The notes: a model not told the origin generated them from the sequence alone. Positions 7,586 to 14,133 are shown, counted from the first letter of the stretch. The stretch is DNA of 35,203 bases from an uncultured marine group I thaumarchaeote (GCA_902566725.1 CACFJZ010000005.1:1-35203), one strand, 5' to 3'. Translations and numbers: made by a program.

Positions 7586-7816
7586 TTGGCTGAAAAGAAA
7601 AAGACAACAAAAAAAGTTGCAAAGAAAACAACAAAAAAAGTTGCAAAGAAAACAACAAAAAAAGTTGCAAAGAAAACATCTAAAAAAAATATTGAACCTG
7701 AAGATTCAGGAATTGTAATTGTTGATGACGATTTAACAATTGATAGAGAAACGGAACTTGAAGAGAGACGTGCATATCTGGAAGAAGCACGTTCACAAGA
7801 GGCAAGTTCAGATTAG
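7586..7816 (+). CDS. Lysine-rich repeat protein with acidic C-terminal half
   Basis: A 76-residue protein with a TTG start; no ATG is available upstream in frame. Residues 1-35 are almost entirely Lys/Thr/Ala/Val and contain three exact copies of TTKKVAKK, like histone H1-type or kinetoplastid/bacterial H1 tails that bind nucleic acid. Residues 36-76 are acidic (EPEDSG, VDDDL, ETELEERRAYLEEARSQEASSD). The bipolar design suggests a nucleic-acid-binding tail joined to a protein-contact or regulatory segment, but the function is unknown. It is monocistronic, with an AT-rich TATA-like stretch about 30 nt upstream. Confidence 0.75.
   Translation: MAEKKKTTKKVAKKTTKKVAKKTTKKVAKKTSKKNIEPEDSGIVIVDDDLTIDRETELEERRAYLEEARSQEASSD
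7604..7675 (+). repeat. Three perfect 24-bp tandem repeats in the coding sequence
   Basis: Units at 7604-7627, 7628-7651 and 7652-7675 are identical at DNA level, each encoding eight residues (TTKKVAKK in phase). A partial fourth unit with ACATCTAAAAAAAAT follows. Identity including silent positions points to recent slippage-type expansion. Confidence 0.95.
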
Positions 7817-7850
7817 AAATCCTTTTCACTTACAAATGCATGTCTAATTC

Positions 7851-8090
7851 ATGAAAGCATTATGCATGATAACTGTCAAGCCAGGTACCGTAGACAAGGT
7901 TGTTCAAATTTTAAGAAAAAAGAGAAAAATTTCAAAAGATATTATGATTGTTACAGGCCGTGCAGATATTGCAGTTATTTTGAATTCATCTATGGACGAT
8001 ATCAATAATGTTGTAATTGATCTTAAAAATGTAAAAGAAATTGTGAATACCGAGACATTGATAGAAGTGGAGATTGATTTAGGATGGTAA
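7851..8090 (+). CDS. Stand-alone Lrp/AsnC effector-domain (RAM) protein
   Basis: A 79-residue protein that is essentially only the ligand-binding RAM domain of Lrp/AsnC regulators: the order beta (ALCMITVKPG), helix (VDKVVQILRKKR), beta (DIMIVTGRADIAVIL), helix (MDDINNVVIDLKN), beta (TETLIEVEIDLG). There is no DNA-binding helix-turn-helix. Stand-alone RAM proteins are known in archaea; they bind amino acids and may partner with full-length Lrp proteins. It overlaps the following RAM gene by 7 bases, so the two are probably translated as a pair and could form a heteromer. Confidence 0.85.
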   Translation: MKALCMITVKPGTVDKVVQILRKKRKISKDIMIVTGRADIAVILNSSMDDINNVVIDLKNVKEIVNTETLIEVEIDLGW

Positions 8091-8305
8091 GGGCAGTAAT
8101 TCTTGTAAAATCTCCAAAAAAACTCATTGCTGCACGTTTAAGAAAAGTTAAGGAAATAACAGAATCCTTCCCTGTTAGTGGGCAATTTGATGCGGTAGCC
8201 GTAATTGATGTATCTGAATTGTCTACAATCAAAGACGTTACTACCGAAATCCAAAAAATTCCGGGTGTAGAACGTACTGAAACCATGGTCGAAGTTAACC
8301 CATAA
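8084..8305 (+). CDS. Second stand-alone Lrp/AsnC effector-domain (RAM) protein
   Basis: A 73-residue paralog of the preceding gene with the same fold order: beta (RAVILVKSPKK), helix, beta (FDAVAVIDVSELST), helix (IKDVTTEIQKIPGV), beta (RTETMVEVNP). There is no helix-turn-helix. The G-rich ligand turn seen in the first protein (VTGRAD) is replaced by PVSGQFD, so ligand specificity may differ. The ATG lies inside the upstream stop region (7-base overlap), which suggests coupled translation and stoichiometric production. It converges on the 8321-8704 gene with a T-rich 15-base gap. Confidence 0.85.
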   Translation: MVRAVILVKSPKKLIAARLRKVKEITESFPVSGQFDAVAVIDVSELSTIKDVTTEIQKIPGVERTETMVEVNP

Positions 8306-8320
8306 TCCAATACATCTTAT

Positions 8321-8704
8321 TTATTTTGTAATAATTTTTCTAATTTTATTTATCAGGGTCGAATCAGCGGGGGTTTTTTGATCAAATGTAATGTAAAAGG
8401 TTATCGTATTTTTTGAGAATAACAGAATGTTAATTTTTTTATGATTTATCAAAATGTACTTTAGCTCGCCTAAACCTTTTGAAATTTTTTGCCGTGATTT
8501 CATTGTTGAAGCAATTACAAAAAATTCTTCACGAATTACATTTGGAGAAAATACCGGTTTTATTCCTGGTCTGATTTTTCCAGCAATAGTCCTTCCATAT
8601 TCATTAAAACACCCAGCATAACGAACCTTTTTAGAACATGCAACAATGTCTTCGCATTTTTTTCTATTAATTTCGATTAGTTCCACCCATGAGGATTTAT
8701 TCAT
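8321..8704 (-). CDS. Hypothetical protein, 127 residues (possibly DUF6659-like)
   Basis: The N-terminal half is helical with two cysteines (RKKCEDIVACSKKVRYAGCFNEYGRTIAGKI). The C-terminal half looks like a small alpha/beta sensor: EEFFVIASTMKSRQKISKGLGELKYILINHKKINILLF, then TITFYITFDQKTPADSTLINKIRKII. The strand pattern is reminiscent of roadblock or thaumarchaeal DUF6659-type proteins, but that name is from memory and unchecked. No membrane segment. Its promoter region, around 8720-8735, is shared with the divergent small gene at 8758. Function unknown. Confidence 0.75.
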   Translation of the reverse strand: MNKSSWVELIEINRKKCEDIVACSKKVRYAGCFNEYGRTIAGKIRPGIKPVFSPNVIREEFFVIASTMKSRQKISKGLGELKYILINHKKINILLFSKNTITFYITFDQKTPADSTLINKIRKIITK

Positions 8705-8719
8705 ATTTTTCTAAAATTG

Positions 8720-8735
8720 TTTAAATTAATAAACC
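8720..8735. promoter_or_regulatory. Shared AT-rich divergent promoter
   Basis: TTTAAATTAATAAACC can be read as a TATA-like element in both directions. Its right part is about 27 nt from both the minus-strand start at 8704 and the plus-strand ATG at 8758. Confidence 0.5.
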
Positions 8736-8757
8736 ACATCCACAATTTGATCTTAAA

Positions 8758-8937
8758 ATGGAGTTGGAAGATAAGAATAAAATTCAACAGTTATTGAATT
8801 CTGAAGCAGTAAACTATCTTGAAACTTCAGAGAGATTGATAATTAAGAACATGTTGGAAAAAGATCAAATATCTCATACAGAGTATGAGAATTTAGAAAA
8901 GATTTTTAGAAAATATGACAAATATCTTAGAAATTAG
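8758..8937 (+). CDS. Small charged helical protein, 59 residues
   Basis: An open frame with ATG and TAG encodes a 59-residue, strongly charged protein: it begins MELEDKNKIQ and continues through LLNSEAVNYLETSERLI. It is predicted to be wholly helical and has no cysteines. A TATA-like AATAAACC lies about 27 nt upstream, as for neighbouring leaderless genes. It overlaps the end of the convergent 8927-9307 gene by 11 bases. It has no recognisable family. The EYENLEKIFRKY segment looks like a packed amphipathic helix, so a two- or three-helix domain is plausible. Confidence 0.6.
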   Translation: MELEDKNKIQQLLNSEAVNYLETSERLIIKNMLEKDQISHTEYENLEKIFRKYDKYLRN

Positions 8938-9307
8938 CCTGTGAAGAAGGTTTTTCAGATTTTTCAAGTTGTTTTTTTAATTCCAAATTCTCTTTGAGTA
9001 ATTTGTCATTGGCCTCTTTCATCAACGCAAATGATTTTTCTCTATTGTATAATGGGTGGCCTGGTGGAAATACTGATTGGTTTGCATGTAATAGCCCCTC
9101 CGCATATTGACGAAACATTTGATTGAAATCTTCGAGATTTGGCATTAATGATGCATTACTTTTGTTAAATCGTTCTCTTATTTCATTTATGCCTGAGAAT
9201 CCTGTTGGAGGTGCACTGTTTGGAGGATAACGAATTGTTTCATTACCCAAGTTTGCTTCAATTGGATTGAAAGCAGTTTTTCTCTCTTTAAAGAATCCTG
9301 TATCCAT
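8927..9307 (-). CDS. Hypothetical protein with C-terminal coiled coil
   Basis: A 126-residue protein of unknown function. The frame could begin at an ATG at 9328, but the ATG at 9307 (MDTGFFKERK) has an AAAATATT element centred about 27 nt upstream and is preferred. Residues 20-45 are rich in Pro and Asn and probably disordered (RYPPNSAPPTGFSG). The middle is helical, and residues 90-120 form a clear leucine/lysine coiled coil (MKEANDKLLKENLELKKQLEKSEK). It could be an adaptor that dimerises through the coil. It overlaps the 59-residue gene at its 3' end by 11 bases. Confidence 0.7.
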   Translation of the reverse strand: MDTGFFKERKTAFNPIEANLGNETIRYPPNSAPPTGFSGINEIRERFNKSNASLMPNLEDFNQMFRQYAEGLLHANQSVFPPGHPLYNREKSFALMKEANDKLLKENLELKKQLEKSEKPSSQANF

Positions 9308-9398
9308 AATTTTATAATTCTTGAACAATATTTTAGCATTCGGGTATCTGTATTAGGCTCAAATTGTGAACAAACGTCGATTTTTAGTCATATTATTC

Positions 9399-9423
9399 TG
9401 ATCGCAGATCCTTATAGCGATCA
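9399..9423 (+). promoter_or_regulatory. Palindrome spanning the TATA box of the 9441 gene
   Basis: TGATCGC (9399-9405) and GCGATCA (9417-9423) are perfect 7-bp inverted arms with an 11-base spacer. The spacer and right arm contain CCTTATAGC (9410-9418), which is centred about 27 nt before the ATG at 9441. The arrangement is that of an operator that would block TBP/TFB. Confidence 0.55.
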
Positions 9424-9440
9424 CAAATTTTGATTGTTTC

Positions 9441-9590
9441 ATGGACCACAACAAAGTAAAACGCTGTCTAAAATGTGAAAAAGTAATTCATGATGAAGAA
9501 TTACACAAGATTGTGATGTATGTGGTTAATGAAAAATTTACTGAACACCATTATGAACATGTTGAATGCCCAGACAGATTTACTGTTTAG
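9441..9590 (+). CDS. Mini zinc-finger-like protein, 49 residues
   Basis: A 49-residue protein with C9-x2-C12 near the start (KRCLKCEKVIHDEE), several histidines (H38, H39 of TEHHYEH) and C43 near the end (VECPDRF), consistent with a single metal-binding knuckle. A well placed TATA element (CCTTATAGC) lies 27 nt upstream within a palindrome, which is good evidence that the frame is expressed. It ends with an 11-base overlap into the convergent cyclase gene. No named family; possible roles include DNA/RNA binding or metal sensing. Confidence 0.65.
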   Translation: MDHNKVKRCLKCEKVIHDEELHKIVMYVVNEKFTEHHYEHVECPDRFTV

Positions 9591-10398
9591 TGTGGTAATA
9601 AACAGGATATAATTCCCCTGTCTCTCTACTATGATATTTCCATTCATCTTCGTTCCAAATCTTCTTTGAAAATTCTTTTTGAACTGTTGGATGTATTCTG
9701 TTGTAAACATCCTCTCCAATCAAAATTTCTTGTGGACCTGCTTTACCCTGAATCTTAGCTGCAATGTTCATTGCAGGTCCAATAAGGTCAACGTGAGATT
9801 TCTCAGCATCAGAGCCATATCTTACAATCATATTGTTGCCAAAATCAACACCAATTTTTACAAAAAGATCAGGGTAATCATATTGGTTCAGAATTGGGTT
9901 TATCCCTTCATCAATTATTCGAATCATAGATTTTGCACAACTAATTGCATTATCTGCTGCAATTAGAGAGCTAGAGTGAATAAAGTAGCCAATTACAGCA
10001 TCACCTACAAATTTTAATACAAATCCATTATGATGATTAACTGCAAATGCCATTTCTTGTGCAAATGAACTAATGATTATGGCAACTTTTTCTTCAGGCA
10101 GAGTTAATGTTATGTCAGTCGAGCCAACTAAATCCACGTACATGACCACCATGTTTTGCTTTTCATGTACATGTTTTCTAAGATATGCATCAGACCTATC
10201 TACGGTTGCATCATACTCAATTCCTTTTTTTAATGACCTCCATATTCGCTTCTGAGTTTCCTGGATCATTGTTTCAGAATCAATTACTTTTTCACTACTT
10301 TTTCCTAACATCATATCCACTACACTACCTTTTTGAGATGAATCTGATTGGGCGGCCTCGGATTTTGCAGGTAACACTGAATCGTCTTTTTCAGACAT
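9580..10398 (-). CDS. Class III adenylate/guanylate cyclase-domain protein
   Basis: A 272-residue soluble protein. Residues 1-75 are a low-complexity Ser/Lys/Asp region plus a helix, and about 82-270 form a class III nucleotidyl cyclase domain. The two metal aspartates are D89 (VVMYVDLVGST) and D133 (LKFVGDAVIGYF). The base-specifying pair is K129 and D204 (VDLIGPAMN), which favours ATP over GTP. N211 of the transition-state motif is present, but the usual Arg four residues later is Lys215 (NIAAK). Product cAMP is therefore inferred, with reduced or altered activity possible. No transmembrane, GAF, PAS or HAMP domain is visible. A 15-base palindrome precedes the gene. Confidence 0.88.
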   Translation of the reverse strand: MSEKDDSVLPAKSEAAQSDSSQKGSVVDMMLGKSSEKVIDSETMIQETQKRIWRSLKKGIEYDATVDRSDAYLRKHVHEKQNMVVMYVDLVGSTDITLTLPEEKVAIIISSFAQEMAFAVNHHNGFVLKFVGDAVIGYFIHSSSLIAADNAISCAKSMIRIIDEGINPILNQYDYPDLFVKIGVDFGNNMIVRYGSDAEKSHVDLIGPAMNIAAKIQGKAGPQEILIGEDVYNRIHPTVQKEFSKKIWNEDEWKYHSRETGELYPVYYHTKQ

Positions 10399-10411
10399 TT
10401 AATTTCTTAAA

Positions 10412-10426
10412 AAAACACTGTGTTTT
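10412..10426. promoter_or_regulatory. Palindrome upstream of the cyclase gene
   Basis: AAAACAC-T-GTGTTTT is a perfect inverted repeat with a one-base centre, 14-28 bases upstream of the cyclase ATG (10398, minus strand) and covering the likely TATA region and the stop codon of the upstream methyltransferase gene. It could be an operator or a chance AT-rich palindrome. Confidence 0.4.
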
Positions 10427-11240
10427 ATCCTTTTTTTACAAAAACATACGGTGTCTCAAATTTTTGGTCCATTGTCCAGTATGTAGGTAGTGAATGTGTG
10501 GAAATTATGTTTAATCCTAATTTTTTGATTGTAGGACCCCATCCAAAATCCGTTGTATCTCGGGAGAATTTTCTATGAGAATGACTTCCTGTAAGAGCAA
10601 ATGCAGATTTAGATAATCGTTCAATTTTTAATACATTTTTGATAACTGATTCTGCCAAAACCTCTCCTATTTCAGGAACTCCTCCGATTATGAAAATCGA
10701 GGGTTTATCAGAGATTTTAGTAAAATCATAAGTTGTAGCATCCGAACAAATTGGATTAAATTTTACACCTGTTTTATCAGAAATTTTCTCTTGTAAATCT
10801 ACCAAATTCTCATCAATTTCGATTGAAATGGAATTCAATCCTAATATCTTCCCGGAATAGGCAATTCTGCCATCCCCTGAGCCGATATCAATTATTTGTT
10901 CATAACCGAGTTTTTCAGCTTCAACAGATAAACAAAATGCGGATAACAACCATGTTGGATAAAATGGTGCATAGCTTGAATCATGTTTTAAACTATCAAT
11001 CCAATAATTATTCAAATCTCCTTCAAATATGGTACAATCAATATCAGATAATTTCTGAACAATTTGATTTGAGTAAATGGGATTATTCTCAAGGAAGGCA
11101 TAGAGTGATAATAGATGCTCATCTTTAATCTGAAATTTAGATGGAGGATTAGGAAGTACTTCAATAGTGTGACTATTTCCTTTGTATAAATCACGAAGGT
11201 CGTATTTTAAATTACATATTATTTCTGTAAGACTTTCCAT
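10425..11240 (-). CDS. Class I SAM-dependent methyltransferase-like protein
   Basis: A 271-residue protein. Motif I of Rossmann-type methyltransferases is clear at about 116-125 (IIDIGSGDGR), followed by an acidic strand end (SISIEIDENLV, motif II) and CSDATTYDF (motif III-like). The N-terminal 100 residues are helical, and FYPTWLLSAFCLSVEA just before motif I may line the substrate pocket. The C-terminal part (SHSHRKFSRDTTDFGWGPTIKK) is unlike common families and the substrate is unknown. It is 26 bases upstream of the cyclase gene on the same strand. Its start is only 2 bases from the divergent 11243 gene, and a minus-strand TATA-like TTTGATATAC lies inside that gene. Confidence 0.8.
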   Translation of the reverse strand: MESLTEIICNLKYDLRDLYKGNSHTIEVLPNPPSKFQIKDEHLLSLYAFLENNPIYSNQIVQKLSDIDCTIFEGDLNNYWIDSLKHDSSYAPFYPTWLLSAFCLSVEAEKLGYEQIIDIGSGDGRIAYSGKILGLNSISIEIDENLVDLQEKISDKTGVKFNPICSDATTYDFTKISDKPSIFIIGGVPEIGEVLAESVIKNVLKIERLSKSAFALTGSHSHRKFSRDTTDFGWGPTIKKLGLNIISTHSLPTYWTMDQKFETPYVFVKKG

Positions 11241-11242
11241 AA

Positions 11243-12112
11243 ATGATAGAATTTAAGGAAGTATATCAAACCAACCATATGAGAATTGGCAATCCAACTA
11301 ATAATGAATATTTTCTCAAATTAAATGAAATTAATCAACATATTCAAGATCTATTTCTTACAAAAATTGCTGATACAACCAGAACTGTAAATTGTGATGT
11401 AATGTTGGGCGATAGCACTACCAAAAAGATAGATACCTTTGATATTGCAAATGTAACAAATTTTTTTTCAGATTTTACAAACATTCCAAATTGGAGTTCC
11501 CAAGGAATATCTAGTTCAAGTGATGAGGATTTACGTAGACTTTTTACAAAATCAGAGATAAGGCTAGGAGATTATATTCTATCTCTTCATGTATCATTGC
11601 AATATCATATTCAATTGTATTACAAACCAGTACAAGAGGTTCTTGAATTACAAAAAGAGTTGGCAAATTTGATAGATAGTACAGGAAATTCTGAGACAAA
11701 ATATGAGGAAGAAAGTGATAGATTGATTATTGAAAAATTAAATGAATTAGGTTTTATGGATATGCCAAAACAAGAATTATTTGAATTATTTTATAATGAT
11801 GAAGAGTTATCTGAGAAAATTAAAAAAATGATTGATGAATCCCAGTCCGAAGTTGTAGATGTCAAAGACAAAAAAAATAAACTTTTTAAAAAATTAGACA
11901 ACTTGTTATTGGAAACATTTCATACAACGCCCGTCATTATTGATGAACAGAAATTAGTTAATGGTGAGGAAGGTTGTTTATGTAATATTGATTTAGAATA
12001 TGTCGAAGATGGTGCAAAACAAGGTTTAGTTGATGCATCAATTATGACTGACGAGGACAAAAACAAAATCGTGATAGAAATAACAAAAATTTTAGAATTA
12101 ATGAAGTCTTAA
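11243..12112 (+). CDS. Hypothetical protein with central coiled coil, 289 residues
   Basis: No family recognised. Residues 1-140 appear mixed alpha/beta (the IRLGDYILSLHVSLQYHIQLYY strand pattern at about 106-127). Residues about 129-225 are long charged helices likely to form a coiled coil (VQEVLELQKELANLI, KIKKMIDESQSEVVDVKDKKNKLFKKLDNLL). The C-terminal 60 residues contain EEGCLCNIDLEY with two cysteines. There is no signal peptide or membrane span. A second ATG at 11279 (MRIGNPTNNEY) has an AATTTAAGG element about 26 nt upstream, so the true start may be there. A structured element follows immediately after the stop codon. Confidence 0.75.
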   Translation: MIEFKEVYQTNHMRIGNPTNNEYFLKLNEINQHIQDLFLTKIADTTRTVNCDVMLGDSTTKKIDTFDIANVTNFFSDFTNIPNWSSQGISSSSDEDLRRLFTKSEIRLGDYILSLHVSLQYHIQLYYKPVQEVLELQKELANLIDSTGNSETKYEEESDRLIIEKLNELGFMDMPKQELFELFYNDEELSEKIKKMIDESQSEVVDVKDKKNKLFKKLDNLLLETFHTTPVIIDEQKLVNGEEGCLCNIDLEYVEDGAKQGLVDASIMTDEDKNKIVIEITKILELMKS

Positions 12113-12156
12113 TCAAGGGTACAGAGGCTAATGCCTTGGGGAACTGTACCTCTTGA
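12113..12156 (+). other. Strong nested hairpin between the 11243 gene and ilvA
   Basis: TCAAGGGTACAG (12113-12124) pairs with CTGTACC-T-CTTGA (12144-12156), giving a 12-bp stem with one bulged T. Inside it AGGC-TAAT-GCCT (12125-12136) forms its own 4-bp hairpin, followed by TGGGGAA. It begins at the base after the stop codon of the 11243 gene. It could be a terminator, RNA-stability element or small RNA. It lacks a terminal T-run. Confidence 0.55.
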
Positions 12157-12191
12157 CTAATGATTTTGCTTTTGATCGCAACTATTTAGAT

Positions 12192-12255
12192 ATTTTGCAA
12201 AATCTAGGCATAAAAAACTAGAAAACAGTTTTTCAGATATTTCATATAATTTAAT
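12192..12255 (+). promoter_or_regulatory. ilvA upstream region: palindrome, hairpin and TATA box
   Basis: ATTTTGCAAAAT (12192-12203) is a 12-bp palindrome. AAAAACT (12213-12219) and AGTTTTT (12227-12233) form a 7-bp hairpin. ATATAATTTAATT, around 12245-12254, lies about 28-30 nt before the ilvA ATG and is the likely TATA box. AGGAG at 12264-12268 is a weakly spaced Shine-Dalgarno-like site. The palindrome is placed where an upstream regulator could bind. Confidence 0.4.
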
Positions 12256-12280
12256 TATGTATTAGGAGTGCAAAAATTCC

Positions 12281-13489
12281 ATGACAATAACATATGAAGA
12301 CATCCTAAAAGCAAAAGAAACTCAAAGTGATGTGATTAGAAAAACAAGTTTAGAATTTTCAGATACATTCAGTAAGCTTTGTGGGGCTAATGTCTATTTG
12401 AAAAATGAATATGAACAGAAAACGGGCTCATTTAAAATTCGTGGTGCATATTACAAGATAAAATCCCTAACAGATGAGGAGAAAAGTAAAGGGGTGGTTG
12501 CAGCTTCTGCAGGAAACCATTCTCAAGGAGTTGCATTTGCATCTCAGATTGAAAATATTCAATGTACTATCGTAATGCCAAAGACGGCATCTCCTGCAAA
12601 AGTTGCTGCAACTAAAGGATATGGTGCAAATGTTGTTTTGGAAGGAATAACTTATGACGAATCTTGGGCTCATGCTCAAAAAATTGCAAAGGAGACAGGT
12701 GCGACAATTATTCATGCATTTGATGATCCACATGTCATAGCAGGACAAGGCGTGATTGGATTAGAAATTATCGAAGAACTTCCAAATTTAGATGAAATCT
12801 ATGTTCCAATCGGCGGTGGTGGATTGGTTGCAGGAATAATTACTGCAATAAAAGAAAAAAATCCAAATGTGAAAATCATAGGGGTTGAATCAAATGCATA
12901 TCCTGCTATGAAACAATCACTAGAAAACAATTCATTGACAACTGTGGAGGGTAAAATGACTATTGCAGATGGAATTTCTGTAAAAACACCAGGAAAATTT
13001 ACTTTTGAAATTGTTCAACAGAAAATTGACAAAATTGTTACTGTGGATGATAGTGACATCATTAATGCAATGTTTCTATTAATGGAACGTTCAAAAGCAG
13101 TTGTTGAACCTGCAGGGGCAGTGGCATTAGCGTATATTTTAAAACATAAACCAGAATCTGGAAAAAACGTAGTTCCAATTTTATGTGGCGGAAACATTGA
13201 CATGTATCTTCTAGGACAAATAGTGACAAAAGGACTTTCAGATATGGGAAGAATGTTGAAAATTTCAATTTTGTTGAAGGATAGACCAGGTGCATTAAAA
13301 GAATTAGTTGATGAAATCTCATCAATTAATGTAAACATAGTTGAAATTATTCACGACCGTTTGAGTACTAATGTAAGTGCAGGGTCTGCAGGAGTTACAA
13401 TTAGTCTTGAAACAGAAGACCAGAATCAATCAAATGCATTGATAAATCATCTAAATCAGAAAAATATTGAATTTGAAGTAATTTCTTAA
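12281..13489 (+). CDS. ilvA: Threonine ammonia-lyase (threonine dehydratase) with ACT domain
   Basis: This PLP enzyme deaminates L-threonine to 2-oxobutyrate, feeding isoleucine synthesis. The 402-residue length is that of the shorter IlvA/TdcB-plus-ACT type. The catalytic domain (1-320) shows the Schiff-base lysine K52 in KTGSFKIRGA, SAGNHSQGVA, and the glycine loop PIGGGGLVAG that holds the PLP phosphate. Residues about 325-402 form one ACT domain (ILLKDRPGALKELVDEISSINVN), implying allosteric control by an amino acid, probably isoleucine or valine. thrC lies about 8 kb away, so threonine supply is also encoded here. It converges on purE, sharing TTAA as overlapping stops. Confidence 0.93.
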   Translation: MTITYEDILKAKETQSDVIRKTSLEFSDTFSKLCGANVYLKNEYEQKTGSFKIRGAYYKIKSLTDEEKSKGVVAASAGNHSQGVAFASQIENIQCTIVMPKTASPAKVAATKGYGANVVLEGITYDESWAHAQKIAKETGATIIHAFDDPHVIAGQGVIGLEIIEELPNLDEIYVPIGGGGLVAGIITAIKEKNPNVKIIGVESNAYPAMKQSLENNSLTTVEGKMTIADGISVKTPGKFTFEIVQQKIDKIVTVDDSDIINAMFLLMERSKAVVEPAGAVALAYILKHKPESGKNVVPILCGGNIDMYLLGQIVTKGLSDMGRMLKISILLKDRPGALKELVDEISSINVNIVEIIHDRLSTNVSAGSAGVTISLETEDQNQSNALINHLNQKNIEFEVIS

Positions 13490-14073
13490 CGGAATTTCTT
13501 TTTTACAAATTTTGATAATCCGATTTTTTTGAGTTCTTCAGATTCTTTTAACACAGAAGTGTATTGATCAAATTTGTGTTTTTTTAATTTCTTTTTGATT
13601 TCGGGGTATGAATTACCTAGAATTTTTAAGGCATAAATTCCAGCATTTGATGCTTTATTCACTCCTACAGCAACAACAGGAGAACCGGTAGGCATTTCAG
13701 ATATCGACAATAGAGAATCCAATCCTCCAAATGCAGAATATTTGTTTTTATCAGTTTTTTTCATTTGTTTGTCATTATACACCATGATTGGAACCCCTAT
13801 TACAGGAATTGTCGTATGAGATGCAATCATACCTGGCAAATGTGCTGCCCCTCCTGCCCCTGCAATAATTACTTTGAATTGGTTTTTTTCTGCATGTTTT
13901 GCATATTCATCTAAACGTTGAGGGGTACGATGTGCAGAAATTATCTGATCTTCATGTGCTACAGAAAATGAGTCTAAGATCTCTGCAGCACCATGCATTA
14001 TTCGGCTATCTGAGCTTGAACCCATAATGATTCCAACAAGCGGTTTTTTTGTAACCAATAATTTTTGATGCAT
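13486..14073 (-). CDS. purE: N5-CAIR mutase (PurE)
   Basis: PurE rearranges N5-carboxyaminoimidazole ribonucleotide to CAIR in purine synthesis, working with PurK, which is divergently encoded next door. Visible motifs are the nucleotide-binding GIIMGSSSDSRIM (14-26), the catalytic His48 in SAHRTP, and AGAGGAAHLPGMIA. At 195 residues it is longer than the usual ~160. Relative to typical PurE there is a lysine-rich insert around 99-113 (NDKQMKKTDKNKYS) and a basic C-terminal extension (KKKLKKHKF ... SKFVKKKFR). Presence of PurK indicates the two-step class I route. It shares overlapping stop codons (TTAA) with ilvA. Confidence 0.95.
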   Translation of the reverse strand: MHQKLLVTKKPLVGIIMGSSSDSRIMHGAAEILDSFSVAHEDQIISAHRTPQRLDEYAKHAEKNQFKVIIAGAGGAAHLPGMIASHTTIPVIGVPIMVYNDKQMKKTDKNKYSAFGGLDSLLSISEMPTGSPVVAVGVNKASNAGIYALKILGNSYPEIKKKLKKHKFDQYTSVLKESEELKKIGLSKFVKKKFR

Positions 14074-14133
14074 AAGGCGGTATTTTAATAATTTTTTTGA
14101 AAACTATTTGTAATACAAAATTTGCATGTCGTT

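Noticed and set aside
7604-7675. Possible CRISPR-like array
   Set aside because: The repeats are directly adjacent with no spacers and encode in-frame TTKKVAKK units; this is a coding tandem repeat.
8023-8310. 95-codon minus-strand frame opposite the RAM-domain genes
   Set aside because: Both plus-strand frames encode clear Lrp effector domains with overlapping starts; the antisense frame has no family character.
9308-9328. Seven-codon N-terminal extension of the 8927 gene
   Set aside because: The ATG at 9307 has better promoter spacing; the extension has no conserved look, but it cannot be excluded.
14122-14133. TTG start for purK giving four extra residues
   Set aside because: The ATG at 14134 begins the typical PurK N-terminus and fits the TATA spacing.
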